Below are positions 9,137-17,889 of a stretch of DNA of 64,000 nt, in pieces. This DNA is from Shimia isoporae (GTDB taxonomy: Bacteria; Pseudomonadota; Alphaproteobacteria; Rhodobacterales; Rhodobacteraceae), in NCBI RefSeq assembly GCF_004346865.1, contig NZ_SMGR01000002.1:1-64000 (forward strand), read 5' to 3'. Below the pieces are notes generated by a model. It was not told where the DNA came from and searched no databases. It was given only the letters and a program-made list of their open reading frames with translations. The translations under genes were made by a program, and so were the position numbers. Every line of letters begins with the position of its first letter. The stretch's first letter is position 1.

Positions 9137-10065
9137 TGGCTGTTCTTCTTCTCGCAGAAGTCAACAACGGCGAACTGGCATTGGACGCCACCGCCAAAGC
9201 TGTCACCGCCGCAAAGGCGCTGGGTGACGTGACCGTTCTGGCTGCAGGCGCATCTGCTGCCGCAGCCGGCGAAGCCGCCGCGAAAATCGACGGTGTGGCC
9301 AAGGTATTGGTTGCTGAGGACGCCTCATTGGGGCATCGCCTCGCAGAGCCTACCGCAGCACTGATCGTGTCTCTGGCTGGCGACTACAGCCACATCGTGG
9401 CACCGGCGACCACCGACGCCAAGAACGTGATGCCACGTGTGGCAGCACTTCTGGACGTGATGGTTCTGTCCGACGTGACCGCAGTGGTCGATGCCGACAC
9501 CTTCGAGCGCCCGATCTATGCTGGTAACGCAATCCAGACTGTGAAATCTTCTGACGCAACCAAAGTCATCACCTTCCGTACGTCGACCTTCGACGCGTCC
9601 GGCGAAGGCGGCTCCGCATCTGTGGAAACTGTTGGCGCAGCAGACAACCCCGGCCTGTCCGAATGGGTTGAAGACAAGGTTGCCGAAAGCGATCGCCCTG
9701 AGCTGACCTCGGCTGGCATCGTCGTTTCCGGTGGTCGCGGCGTTGGTTCTGAAGAAGACTTCAAAATCATTGAAGCGCTTGCTGACAAACTCGGTGCTGC
9801 CGTTGGTGCATCACGCGCGGCCGTTGATTCTGGCTATGCTCCGAACGATTGGCAGGTGGGTCAGACCGGTAAGGTTGTTGCACCGGAACTGTATATCGCA
9901 GCAGGTATCTCCGGCGCCATTCAGCACCTTGCAGGTATGAAAGACTCCAAGATCATCGTTGCGATCAACAAAGACGAAGAAGCGCCGATCTTCCAGGTCG
10001 CCGACTTCGGTCTGGTTGCAGACCTTTTCGAAGCAGTCCCGGCATTGACCGAAAAGCTGAGTTAA
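9136..10065 (+). CDS. etfA: Electron transfer flavoprotein alpha subunit
   Basis: 309 residues. The FAD-binding C-terminal domain shows [35 protein letters not shown] and [23 protein letters not shown], all hallmarks of EtfA. The protein is the FAD-holding partner of EtfB in beta-oxidation and branched-chain amino-acid catabolism. It is coupled to etfB by a one-base overlap and followed by a strong terminator at 10092. Confidence 0.97.
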   Translation: MAVLLLAEVNNGELALDATAKAVTAAKALGDVTVLAAGASAAAAGEAAAKIDGVAKVLVAEDASLGHRLAEPTAALIVSLAGDYSHIVAPATTDAKNVMPRVAALLDVMVLSDVTAVVDADTFERPIYAGNAIQTVKSSDATKVITFRTSTFDASGEGGSASVETVGAADNPGLSEWVEDKVAESDRPELTSAGIVVSGGRGVGSEEDFKIIEALADKLGAAVGASRAAVDSGYAPNDWQVGQTGKVVAPELYIAAGISGAIQHLAGMKDSKIIVAINKDEEAPIFQVADFGLVADLFEAVPALTEKLS

Positions 10066-10091
10066 GCCGCGTCCCGAACGCGTGACAAATG

Positions 10092-10121
10092 AAAGGCCCG
10101 CCAGATTGGCGGGCCTTTTTT
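10092..10121. terminator. Rho-independent terminator after etfBA (bidirectional)
   Basis: AAGGCCCGCC-AGATT-GGCGGGCCTT forms a 10-bp GC-rich stem with a run of T downstream and A upstream, so it can stop both etfA and the converging gene at 10145. Confidence 0.9.
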
Positions 10122-10144
10122 GTTTTTCACTGTCCAATTTTGCC

Positions 10145-10972
10145 TTAGACCAATTCCTGCAGCACGCGCGAAAGCGCCTTTGCGGTCTGTTCGTGTACTT
10201 TGGGACCAAGCATCTGCTTTGCAGCAACCTGTTCCATTTCGGAACACACCATTTCTTCAAACGCTTCTTCAGCTTCTTCAGGGGTCACAACGACCTCGAC
10301 AATTTCGTCAACCAGCGGACGAAGCTCGTCGAGCATCCCACGATCGATAAAGAGCGGATCACGTCCAAGCTCCGTCGTAGCGGCTTCGTCGTCCGGCGAG
10401 TGTTCTGCCACCCACAAAAGAACGACGCGCCCCCCAATCGTATTCAAAAGCAGCTTCATGCGTGCGCTCCAGGCCATGCGCAATTCCTCTCGGACCATGG
10501 CATAGCGCTCGGGCGCTCGGGTCAGCAGTGTTTGCAGCATATGGCGCGTAAAGTGGAATTCGCTGAAATCAACTTCGTTGAATACGAGCTGCATCATCTG
10601 ACTTGCACCAATGAACCGGTCGTTTCGGCGCGGATGCACCTTATAATACCGGTTGGACATATTCTGTGCGCCCATTATCTGAATGACAGTTGCATCCGCA
10701 TGCTGCGCAACATCCAAAACCGAAGGTTCCGCCAGAAAAGCATCAATGCCTGCGTTGACACAGCCAAGGTTCACGCACTCCGTTCCGGTCTCCGCTTCGA
10801 CTTGATTCACGAACGGCATCGGCACAAACTTACCGTAGGTCTCCGTGCCGCCAATGAATGCAACATAGGCGTCATCTAGGGTCTTCTTTGGACCGCGGAA
10901 CGCGATCCGGGATTTTCCATATCGACACGGCGCGTAATCGATTTCGCCCGCATCCATTTTAGCAAAGGACAT
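10145..10972 (-). CDS. Conserved protein, probably DUF6473 family
   Basis: 275 residues. Features such as YAPCRYGKSRIAFRGPK, the segment AFIGGTETYGKF, NLGCVNAG and IMGAQNMSNRYYKVHPRRND recall the DUF6473 proteins of Rhodobacterales; the GGTETYG segment followed by a Cys/Asn block suggests an SGNH-like or Rossmann core, but no catalytic set is clear. The C-terminal third is acidic and helical. The assignment to DUF6473 is from memory of the family and not checked. It is divergent from the 3-hydroxybutyryl-CoA dehydrogenase gene. Confidence 0.65.
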   Translation of the reverse strand: MSFAKMDAGEIDYAPCRYGKSRIAFRGPKKTLDDAYVAFIGGTETYGKFVPMPFVNQVEAETGTECVNLGCVNAGIDAFLAEPSVLDVAQHADATVIQIMGAQNMSNRYYKVHPRRNDRFIGASQMMQLVFNEVDFSEFHFTRHMLQTLLTRAPERYAMVREELRMAWSARMKLLLNTIGGRVVLLWVAEHSPDDEAATTELGRDPLFIDRGMLDELRPLVDEIVEVVVTPEEAEEAFEEMVCSEMEQVAAKQMLGPKVHEQTAKALSRVLQELV

Positions 10973-11131
10973 ATTTTCACCACAACTTTCCTCACCCGCG
11001 CCCAGATTCGCGCAAACTGTTTGCCAAATGCCTAAAGCGATAAGTTGCGGAAAATTTTAGCGGTCGCGCCCCCTTGCAGAGGCCTGAAAGGCAGGCATAA
11101 GGTCGGTCAAACCTAAAAAAGAGGTCGTTTC

Positions 11132-12007
11132 ATGGACATCGGGTCAATCGGAGTGGTCGGGGCCGGCCAAATGGGCAACGGCATCGCGCATGTCATGGCT
11201 CTGGCGGGCTATGAAGTCCTGCTCAATGACATCAATCAGGACGCTCTGGACGCGGCTGTTGCGCGAATCGACAAGAATCTCGAACGCCAGGTAAGTCGCG
11301 AAAAAATCTCTGCTGGCGAGAAAGCTGCCGCGATGGGGCGGATCGCCACAACGCTTGAACTACCAAAACTTGGTGGCACTGACCTTGTGATTGAGGCCGC
11401 AACCGAACGCGAGGAAATCAAACACCAGATCTTCGATATCCTGAAACCTCACCTGGGACCTGACACGATACTGACGTCCAATACGTCTTCCATTTCGATC
11501 ACCCGCTTGGCGTCCCGCACCGACCGACCTGAACGATTCATGGGATTCCACTTCATGAATCCGGTCCCGGTTATGAAGCTTGTGGAATTGATCCGTGGCA
11601 TCGCGACCGATGAAGAGACCTACCAGACCTGCCTAGGGATCGTTAACAAGCTCGGAAAAACCGCAGCCAGCGCCGAAGACTTTCCGGCCTTCATCGTAAA
11701 CCGGATCCTGATCCCCATGATCAACGAAGCCTGTTACACGCTGTACGAAGGCGTCGGCAACGTCGCCTCGATCGATGCTGCCATGAAGCTTGGTGCCAAT
11801 CACCCTATGGGTCCTTTGGAACTTGCGGACTTTATTGGTCTGGATACCTGCCTTGCAATCATGAATGTGTTGCACGACGGGTTGGCAGATACAAAATACC
11901 GCCCCTGCCCGTTGCTGACCAAATATGTCGAGGCTGGATGGCTGGGCCGCAAAACAAAGCGTGGTTTCTATGACTATCGCGGAGAATCGCCCGTCCCGAC
12001 GCGCTGA
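11132..12007 (+). CDS. 3-hydroxybutyryl-CoA dehydrogenase
   Basis: 291 residues, 3-hydroxyacyl-CoA dehydrogenase family. The N-terminal NAD-binding motif is VVGAGQMGNGIAHVMALAG; the family motif HFMNPVPVMKLVE contains the catalytic His-Asn region; the C-terminal domain has NHPMGPLELADFIGLDT, as in Hbd/PaaH enzymes. It oxidises (S)-3-hydroxybutyryl-CoA to acetoacetyl-CoA in butyrate or PHB-related metabolism. ATG 11132 is preceded by AAAGAGG. Terminator at 12031. Confidence 0.95.
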   Translation: MDIGSIGVVGAGQMGNGIAHVMALAGYEVLLNDINQDALDAAVARIDKNLERQVSREKISAGEKAAAMGRIATTLELPKLGGTDLVIEAATEREEIKHQIFDILKPHLGPDTILTSNTSSISITRLASRTDRPERFMGFHFMNPVPVMKLVELIRGIATDEETYQTCLGIVNKLGKTAASAEDFPAFIVNRILIPMINEACYTLYEGVGNVASIDAAMKLGANHPMGPLELADFIGLDTCLAIMNVLHDGLADTKYRPCPLLTKYVEAGWLGRKTKRGFYDYRGESPVPTR

Positions 12008-12030
12008 CTCACCAATACTCGCCACATCGA

Positions 12031-12063
12031 AAAAGACCCGCGCTGTTGCGCGGGTCTTTTTTG
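12031..12063. terminator. Rho-independent terminator (bidirectional)
   Basis: AAAAAGACCCGCG-CTGTTG-CGCGGGTCTTTTTTG gives a strong stem with flanking A and T runs between the convergent genes ending at 12007 and 12084. Confidence 0.9.
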
Positions 12064-12083
12064 TTCAGCGTGGGAATCTAACT

Positions 12084-13013
12084 TCAATCATTTTCGCCAA
12101 GATCCAAGGTGTGCTGCCGCAGCCATGCCATGAAACCCCGCGGATCGCTGTGAAGCTGTTCCATCTGTGCGTCGGTAAGTGGCTTACCCACAACCGGCTT
12201 CTGAGGTTTGTTGCATGACCGAACAATCTCGTGAAGCAGAAGCCCCTGCCGCAGAATAGGCGAGATCTTGTTTGCGATCTGATACCAGCGGCTATTGGAA
12301 CCCGGGTAGAAGATCGGAACAACGCGCGCGCCAGACCGACGGATCATCTGCGCGGTAAAAACGTTCCATTCCTGCTCGACTGCCGGGCCGAACCATGTCT
12401 CCGAACTCATAACAACGCCGGAGGGGAAAAGCGCGACAACGCCGCCTTCCTTGAGATGTGCCATGGCATTTGCACGCATCTCGACCATCTTGCGTTGCGC
12501 TTCCGGGTCATGCGGAAACGGCACGGGAATCATGAAACTCGACGCAGCTTCATCCAATCCGGTGAGAACAGATCTGGTGAGAATACGATAATCCTGCCGC
12601 ACACGACCGATTAGGTCGGCAAAAATCATACCGTCCACCATGCCATGCGGGTGGTTGGCGACAACCACAACCGGGCCTTCGGAGGGGATGTTTTCAATCT
12701 GCTCTTGCGGGGTTGTCAGCTCGATGCCCATAACGTTCAGCGCGCCACGCCAGAATTTCTGGCCGCGATACTGTTCGTTGTCGCGTTCGAACTTGTTGAC
12801 CATTCGCAAGATTCTGAGCTTGCCGGTCATCCATTCGATCGCACGAATGGCAAAACCGGTCCAGGCGTCATCAAACGAATTCGCATACGTCAGAGTACGG
12901 CGATCATAAATCTGGCCGTCGTCTGGAGCGTCCTCATTGGCGCCCTTATTTGCCATCTGCGGCTCTGGCACTGTGTCCACCAAGTCAGTCTTCCCGTTCT
13001 GGGGCTTGTTCAA
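12084..13013 (-). CDS. PlsC-like lysophospholipid acyltransferase family protein
   Basis: 309 residues. The acyltransferase motif ANHPHGMVDG (about 119-128) resembles the NHPTGxxDG form seen in hemolysin/OlsA-type acyltransferases, and LFPSGVVM further on fits block III (FPEG-like, with Ser in place of Glu). It would acylate a lysolipid or related amino lipid at the membrane. The first 40 residues are polar and look disordered. It lies 18 bp downstream of ptsH on the same strand and may be the last gene of the PTS/ChvG operon. Confidence 0.82.
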   Translation of the reverse strand: MNKPQNGKTDLVDTVPEPQMANKGANEDAPDDGQIYDRRTLTYANSFDDAWTGFAIRAIEWMTGKLRILRMVNKFERDNEQYRGQKFWRGALNVMGIELTTPQEQIENIPSEGPVVVVANHPHGMVDGMIFADLIGRVRQDYRILTRSVLTGLDEAASSFMIPVPFPHDPEAQRKMVEMRANAMAHLKEGGVVALFPSGVVMSSETWFGPAVEQEWNVFTAQMIRRSGARVVPIFYPGSNSRWYQIANKISPILRQGLLLHEIVRSCNKPQKPVVGKPLTDAQMEQLHSDPRGFMAWLRQHTLDLGEND

Positions 13014-13031
13014 AGCCCTATCTTATCCGCC

Positions 13032-13310
13032 TTAGAAGCCTTCGCCAAACTTGTCTGCCACAAGGGCTTCTATGGCATCGGCAAGTGCGACCGCATCAGG
13101 GCCACTTGTTGTGACATCAACGGAAGTTCCTTTAGACGCCGCCAACATCAGCAAACCCATAATACTGTCGCCGCCCGCGCTCAAGCCATCCTTTGTCACT
13201 TCAGCCGAAGCGTCAAATCCCTCGACGACCTCGACAAGCTTCGCAGAAGCGCGCGCGTGCAGTCCCTTTTCGTTGATGATCGCAAGCGTGCGACTCGTGG
13301 TTTCACTCAT
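13032..13310 (-). CDS. ptsH: HPr-type phosphocarrier protein
   Basis: 92 residues. The phosphorylation site is His18 in EKGLHARASAKL and the regulatory serine lies in GGDSIMGLLMLAA, the Ser46-like site phosphorylated by HprK. In alphaproteobacteria this protein belongs to the regulatory nitrogen-type PTS and relays phosphate to EIIA proteins. It starts 3 bp after the EIIA stop codon and is part of the chvI-chvG-hprK-rapZ-EIIA-HPr operon. Confidence 0.96.
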   Translation of the reverse strand: MSETTSRTLAIINEKGLHARASAKLVEVVEGFDASAEVTKDGLSAGGDSIMGLLMLAASKGTSVDVTTSGPDAVALADAIEALVADKFGEGF

Positions 13311-13313
13311 GGA

Positions 13314-13706
13314 TCACCCCGTCTGGATATTCTGGCTGTCTATGTATTTTCGTCCTGCCTCAAGCGACAGCTTTACGGCATCCGCGACCTCAAGGTGACG
13401 GCTTTTTGCCAGCTTGATCAGCATGGGCAGATTGGCGCCATAAAGAATGCGGCGGTTGGCCGGCGCGCATGCCCGCAGGCTTAAATTGGATGGCGAACCG
13501 CCAAACATATCTGTCACTATTACAACGCCGTCTCCGGTATCCACCTCGTCGGCTGCGGCACAGATTTCACCCTGTTTGGCGGGGCGGTCATGGTCGGGCT
13601 CAATCGCAATGGCTGTGACACCATTCTGAGAGCCGACAACATGTTCCATGGCTGCGAGGTATTCTCCCGCCAGCCCGCCATGTGCCACGATCACTATTCC
13701 GATCAC
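13314..13706 (-). CDS. PTS mannose-type EIIA domain protein
   Basis: 130 residues, EIIA-Man fold, beginning MIGIVIVAHGGLAGEYLAAM with phospho-accepting His9 and carrying the typical VVIVTDMFGGSPSNLSL motif. No EIIB/C permease is nearby, so a regulatory rather than transport role is likely, as in other alphaproteobacteria. The GTG start at 13706 overlaps the rapZ stop (GTGA), so translation is coupled. Confidence 0.94.
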   Translation of the reverse strand: MIGIVIVAHGGLAGEYLAAMEHVVGSQNGVTAIAIEPDHDRPAKQGEICAAADEVDTGDGVVIVTDMFGGSPSNLSLRACAPANRRILYGANLPMLIKLAKSRHLEVADAVKLSLEAGRKYIDSQNIQTG

Positions 13707-14635
13707 GCTTTTCGTTCCCCATCTTCTGTGCTGTCCGGCCCATGCCCCGGAAGCGTTGCGACCCGATTGAGTTCGCGGTGACTAATTGACACTTGCCAGC
13801 CCTGTTGTGCAAGGGCGGCCGCAACGGAATCCGCTACAAAAACGGACCTGTGCCGACCTCCAGTGCATCCAAATGCAATCATCAGGTGGCTGCGTCCTTC
13901 CGAAATATAGGAAGGCAACAATGCGGAAACCATGGTCATGAGCGAGTCACAGAACGGTTGATAGGCCGGATCCGCAGCCACATAGGCGCCAACCGGCGCA
14001 TCTCCGCCGTCCATTGGCCGTAATTCGGCATTCCAATGCGGATTGCGCAGAAAGCGGCAATCAAAAACCATGTCCGCGCTTTTTGGCAGTCCCCGTTTGT
14101 AACTGAACGACTTCACCGTCAGTGCAAGTGACTGTCCCGCGTTCGGAGCGTATTGCACCGTCACAGCGGCGCGCAGATCATGCGGACTAAGTTCCGAGGT
14201 GTCTATCAGGACGTCTGCCCGCGCACGGACGAGCTCAAATAATGCCAGTTCGCGGTCAATGCCTTCTGTCGGGTCTTCGTCAGGGGCCATAGGATGGCGA
14301 CGACGGGTCTCGCTGTAGCGCCTCGCCAGAACTTCGGCGCGACAGTCAAGGTACAACAACTCGGGTACTGCACCCGGGACACGTTCCAACAGATGCAACG
14401 CTTCCAGCAATGCTGCGGGAGAGAAATCCCGGTTGCGTACATCGAGACCAAGAGCCATGGGGCGATCAAGCGGCTGGTCGGACAGCAATCTGTCCAATAA
14501 TCCCATCGGCAGGTTGTCGATGGTTTCAAACCCCGCATCCTCAAGCGCCTTTAGAGCGGTCGTTCGTCCTGCACCGGACGGTCCTGTCAGCAACAAAAGC
14601 GGGTGCGCATCTCGCTTGGCATCGGTGGCGCTCAC
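13703..14635 (-). CDS. rapZ: RapZ/YvcJ-family nucleotide-binding protein
   Basis: 310 residues from the GTG at 14635. The P-loop is GPSGAGRTT with Arg in place of the usual Lys, a form I recall as common in alphaproteobacterial homologues. ALEDAGFETIDNLP, LDCRAEVLARRYSETRRRHP and GCTGGRHRSVFVAD are family hallmarks. In E. coli RapZ is an RNase E adaptor in amino-sugar control; in alphaproteobacteria it is part of the HprK/PTS cluster and its role is less clear. The start overlaps the hprK stop as GTGA and has AGGGAG upstream; an in-frame ATG farther upstream would lie inside hprK. Confidence 0.94.
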   Translation of the reverse strand: MSATDAKRDAHPLLLLTGPSGAGRTTALKALEDAGFETIDNLPMGLLDRLLSDQPLDRPMALGLDVRNRDFSPAALLEALHLLERVPGAVPELLYLDCRAEVLARRYSETRRRHPMAPDEDPTEGIDRELALFELVRARADVLIDTSELSPHDLRAAVTVQYAPNAGQSLALTVKSFSYKRGLPKSADMVFDCRFLRNPHWNAELRPMDGGDAPVGAYVAADPAYQPFCDSLMTMVSALLPSYISEGRSHLMIAFGCTGGRHRSVFVADSVAAALAQQGWQVSISHRELNRVATLPGHGPDSTEDGERKA

Positions 14636-15093
14636 GCGTTTCTCCCTTCGCGTAGGTATTGCAGAATCGCAGGCGCAAAATGCGCCGCTTCCACCCTGAG
14701 ACACAAGGGAAGAGACACGCCAAGTATTCGAGTCTCACGAGGATGTGGCAGCCGACTTGTCTCCGTGCGATCCAGATCTACTGCCAGGACCACCTGCGCA
14801 TGCCCGACCGCTTCTGCAGAGAGAATGCCAATGCCTCGCGCCTCAATCTTGCTTTTGATGGTTTCGGGTGCACTGGCCCAAAGCTGGCCGTTGCGCGAAA
14901 CGACCTCCGTCCGGTCATCAGCCACAAGGCGTGCGCCATAGGCCATAAGTTGCAATGCCAAGGCCGATTTTCCAGACCCAGAAGCCCCTGTAATGACAAC
15001 CGCGTGCCCAGCCAGGGACACGCAGCTTGCATGGAGGATGGCTTGGTCAGGGTCGGCGGGACCATGTCCCATGTCGCCCCCGCCAGTCGTCAC
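14632..15093 (-). CDS. hprK: Short HPr kinase/phosphorylase
   Basis: 153 residues, only the C-terminal catalytic domain of the family (Firmicutes enzymes are about 310 residues), which is the normal alphaproteobacterial form. P-loop GASGSGKSA at about 36-44, followed by LVADDRTEV and IEARGIGIL, the HprK signature region. It phosphorylates or dephosphorylates HPr on serine. It begins 3 bp after the chvG stop codon. Confidence 0.95.
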   Translation of the reverse strand: MTTGGGDMGHGPADPDQAILHASCVSLAGHAVVITGASGSGKSALALQLMAYGARLVADDRTEVVSRNGQLWASAPETIKSKIEARGIGILSAEAVGHAQVVLAVDLDRTETSRLPHPRETRILGVSLPLCLRVEAAHFAPAILQYLREGRNA

Positions 15094-15096
15094 GTC

Positions 15097-16791
15097 TTAA
15101 ACCGGAAGGCCAACCACGAAACGGGCGCCCAGAGGTTCAGAAGTGATATCCGCATCAGTCGGCCGGATATTCTCGGCCCAAATCACGCCGCCATGGGCTT
15201 CGACGATTTGCTTGGAGATTGCCAGCCCAAGACCGGAGTTATTGCCAAAATCGCTTTCAGGCCGATGCGAATAGAACCTGTTGAAAATCTTGTTGAGCGC
15301 CTGCTCGGGAATACCCGGACCGGTATCCTCGACAACAACAAGCACCCTGTTTTCCCGCTTGCGGGCCCAGACCCGAATGGCATCGCCGTCTTCGCAAAAG
15401 CTAATCGCGTTGGTGATCAGATTCACAAAAACCTGCGCCAGTCGCGCTTCAAGGCCATTGATCTCGATGGGGACTTCGGGAAGATCGGTGACAAACTCGA
15501 TGCCCTTGCCCTTGGCATCCTCTCCCAGATACTGGGTCAGGTTGCCAATCATCTCGAGCAGATTGAACTGCTCCTCTTCTTCCTTGACCAATTCGCTATC
15601 AAGCCGCGATGCGTTTGAAATATCGCTGACCAGTCGATCCAGGCGACGCACGTCGTGCTCAATCACATCAAGGAGCTTCTCCCGATGCTCTTCTTTCTTG
15701 ACCATGCGCAGCGAACCAACCGCTGAACGAAGCGAGGCAAGAGGGTTCTTGATCTCGTGGGCGACGTCAGCGGCGAACTGTTCGTTGCTGTCGATCCGCT
15801 CGTACAGAGCCGACACCATGCCGCGCAGGGCCCCGGACAAACGCCCGATCTCGTCCGGACGGGCTGTAAGGTCCGGAATACGCACGCGTCCCGGATTGAC
15901 TTTGCGAGTGTCGCTGTCGCGCCCGATTTCGGCTGCCGCCGCCAGATCGGAAAGTGGGTTGGAGATCGTTGAGGCCAGCACCATGGACAAGCCCACCGAC
16001 ACCACCGTCGCAATGAGGAACATCTGCAAAACGCGCTCGCGCTCGGAGCTGACCATTTCGTCCAGTTCACCAGCGGCACTCACAAGAACTACCGCACCGA
16101 CATCCGTACCGTTTTGGCGCATTGGAACACCGACGGCGAAAACGGCGTCACCGTTCGCGGCTTCCAGCGGGGTCAAATGCTCCCCCTCTTGCAACGCCAA
16201 GCTCGCGATCTCTTTGAGGCGGGCTTCATTGGCATCACTTTGTGCTAGGCCACCCGCATCATCACCGCCGATCGCTGCCCAAAACTTGTTCAGCGTTGTG
16301 GTAAGGGGGGTGCCTTCCGGACGTTCTGCCAAAGCCTTGGCCGCAGACGACGACGCTTCGCCGACCTTCATTCCGACCGGTGTTTGCAGCGTGTCAAAGA
16401 TGTAAACGCTTGTTCCCTGTTTGAGGGGCAACTTTTCCAACGTGTTTTCCACGCTGATACCGTCTTCGGTCACCAGATTTACAGGTGCACCGGATGGCAT
16501 CTGCGCTTCGAACGCGCCAGCAATCAGCCGCGCTTCGGTCATTAGACCGGACGCGCGCTGAACCGCAAAGCTGTCACGCGCACTGTTCAGAAACAGAATA
16601 CCGATGACGAGCACCAGCAGCGCGATCATGTTGAAAGTGATGATTTTGCGCGTCAGCGGGGATTTTGACAGAGGCAGAAGCCGGCGACGTTCCCGTCGTC
16701 CGCGCATCTCCCTTTCGACATTGGCTTCAGGCGCGACCCAGTCATCGCCCAATACAACGTCTCCGTCCCGCCCTTGGGCCATGTCTCGCAC
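15097..16791 (-). CDS. chvG: ChvG-type sensor histidine kinase
   Basis: 564 residues. Basic N-terminus, a first membrane segment (about 50-70), a periplasmic sensor region (about 71-255), a second segment (about 256-275), HAMP, then the HisKA domain with phospho-acceptor His345 in FAADVAHEIKNPL and HATPase boxes including FVNLITNAISF and VEDTGPGIP. Members sense acid or cell-envelope stress and host entry. The start is GTG at 16791 with GGGAG five bases upstream. It is coupled to chvI upstream and hprK downstream. Confidence 0.95.
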   Translation of the reverse strand: MRDMAQGRDGDVVLGDDWVAPEANVEREMRGRRERRRLLPLSKSPLTRKIITFNMIALLVLVIGILFLNSARDSFAVQRASGLMTEARLIAGAFEAQMPSGAPVNLVTEDGISVENTLEKLPLKQGTSVYIFDTLQTPVGMKVGEASSSAAKALAERPEGTPLTTTLNKFWAAIGGDDAGGLAQSDANEARLKEIASLALQEGEHLTPLEAANGDAVFAVGVPMRQNGTDVGAVVLVSAAGELDEMVSSERERVLQMFLIATVVSVGLSMVLASTISNPLSDLAAAAEIGRDSDTRKVNPGRVRIPDLTARPDEIGRLSGALRGMVSALYERIDSNEQFAADVAHEIKNPLASLRSAVGSLRMVKKEEHREKLLDVIEHDVRRLDRLVSDISNASRLDSELVKEEEEQFNLLEMIGNLTQYLGEDAKGKGIEFVTDLPEVPIEINGLEARLAQVFVNLITNAISFCEDGDAIRVWARKRENRVLVVVEDTGPGIPEQALNKIFNRFYSHRPESDFGNNSGLGLAISKQIVEAHGGVIWAENIRPTDADITSEPLGARFVVGLPV

Positions 16792-16814
16792 GTCGCTCCC
16801 TTCGGCTTGCGTCG

Positions 16815-17516
16815 TTATTCTTCGTTGTACCTATAGCCAATGCCATAGAGCGTCTCAATCGCGGAGAAGTCCGAATCCGCAGTACGCATTTTTTTCCGCA
16901 AGCGCTTGATATGGCTATCGATCGTACGGTCGTCGACGTAGACCTGATCGTCATATGCCACATCCATCAGCTGGTCGCGGCTTTTGACAAAGCCAGGACG
17001 CTGAGCCAGCGCTTGAAGCAAAAGAAACTCGGTCACGGTCAGAGTGACGTCCTTGCCTTTCCAGCTTACAGAGTGACGCAGCGGATCCATAGTCAGCTCG
17101 CCACGTTCCATGATCTTGGTGTCTTCCGTGTCACCCACGATTTCGCCATCCACGGCTTCCTGTCGACGCAGAAGCGCACGAATGCGCTCAACCAGCAAAC
17201 GCTGGGAAAAAGGCTTTTTGACATAATCATCCGCCCCCATCCGCAAACCGAGAACTTCGTCGATCTCGTCGTCTTTTGAAGTCAGGAAGATTACCGGCAT
17301 CGAGGTTTTCTGGCGCAGACGCTGAAGAAGGTCCATGCCGTCCATGCGGGGCATCTTGATGTCCAGCACGGCCATATCCGGAAGTTTCTTATTGAACGCG
17401 TCCAGCGCTTGCTGTCCGTCGTTATAGGTTTCTACTTCAAATCCCTCTGCCTCAAGGGTCATAGAAACGGACGTCAGGATATTCCTGTCGTCATCCACAA
17501 GGGCGATCTTCGACAT
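16815..17516 (-). CDS. chvI: ChvI-type OmpR-family response regulator
   Basis: 233 residues: receiver domain with phospho-acceptor Asp52 in [12 protein letters not shown] and acidic pocket DDD near residue 8, then a winged-helix DNA-binding domain ending [17 protein letters not shown]. It partners the ChvG kinase encoded 23 bp downstream. In rhizobia ChvI controls exopolysaccharide and acid-response genes and is needed near pckA; here pckA is divergent. Confidence 0.96.
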   Translation of the reverse strand: MSKIALVDDDRNILTSVSMTLEAEGFEVETYNDGQQALDAFNKKLPDMAVLDIKMPRMDGMDLLQRLRQKTSMPVIFLTSKDDEIDEVLGLRMGADDYVKKPFSQRLLVERIRALLRRQEAVDGEIVGDTEDTKIMERGELTMDPLRHSVSWKGKDVTLTVTEFLLLQALAQRPGFVKSRDQLMDVAYDDQVYVDDRTIDSHIKRLRKKMRTADSDFSAIETLYGIGYRYNEE

Positions 17517-17672
17517 TGTCAGATCCTTATGTTGCTCGTTTTATTGCCTGTTTTTTGCGCCATTATGCGCATTTTGACCTGCGGCAATCAACGTAAAAGT
17601 GCGATTCGTCGGGTATTCGCCAATTATTTGGCGGCAAAAGCCCTTCTGAATGGCTAATTTGTCTCACTTTTG

Positions 17673-17742
17673 TTGCGCAAATCGGCACACATACGCCAAT
17701 AGGAACATTTGGTTGCGCTAACCTGCATTTGGTTGCGCTAAC
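17673..17742 (+). promoter_or_regulatory. Repeated TTGCGC motifs in the chvI-pckA intergenic region
   Basis: The 373-bp gap between chvI and pckA holds TTGCGCAA at 17673-17680 and a 20-bp tandem duplication in which CATTTGGTTGCGCTAAC occurs at 17706-17722 and again at 17726-17742. The TTGCGCTAAC core is also upstream of etfB. Spacing of exactly 20 bp places both sites on one helix face, which suggests an operator for pckA or chvI. Nothing else is evident in this gap. Confidence 0.5.
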
Positions 17743-17889
17743 TGCGTCAAAGCTACCTGTTCATCCTTGGAAACCGCATGTTAAGACCCCGATGTCACGC
17801 TTCGGAATAAGTAAACGCGCAATTTTATTTCGTTCCGAAGGCTTAAACGGACTGCCGCCAAACGACTTGCGGCCACAGGAGTGTAAAAA

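Noticed and set aside
15281..16405. 374-codon plus-strand frame opposite chvG
   Set aside because: Ser/Arg-rich reverse reading of a well-supported histidine kinase.
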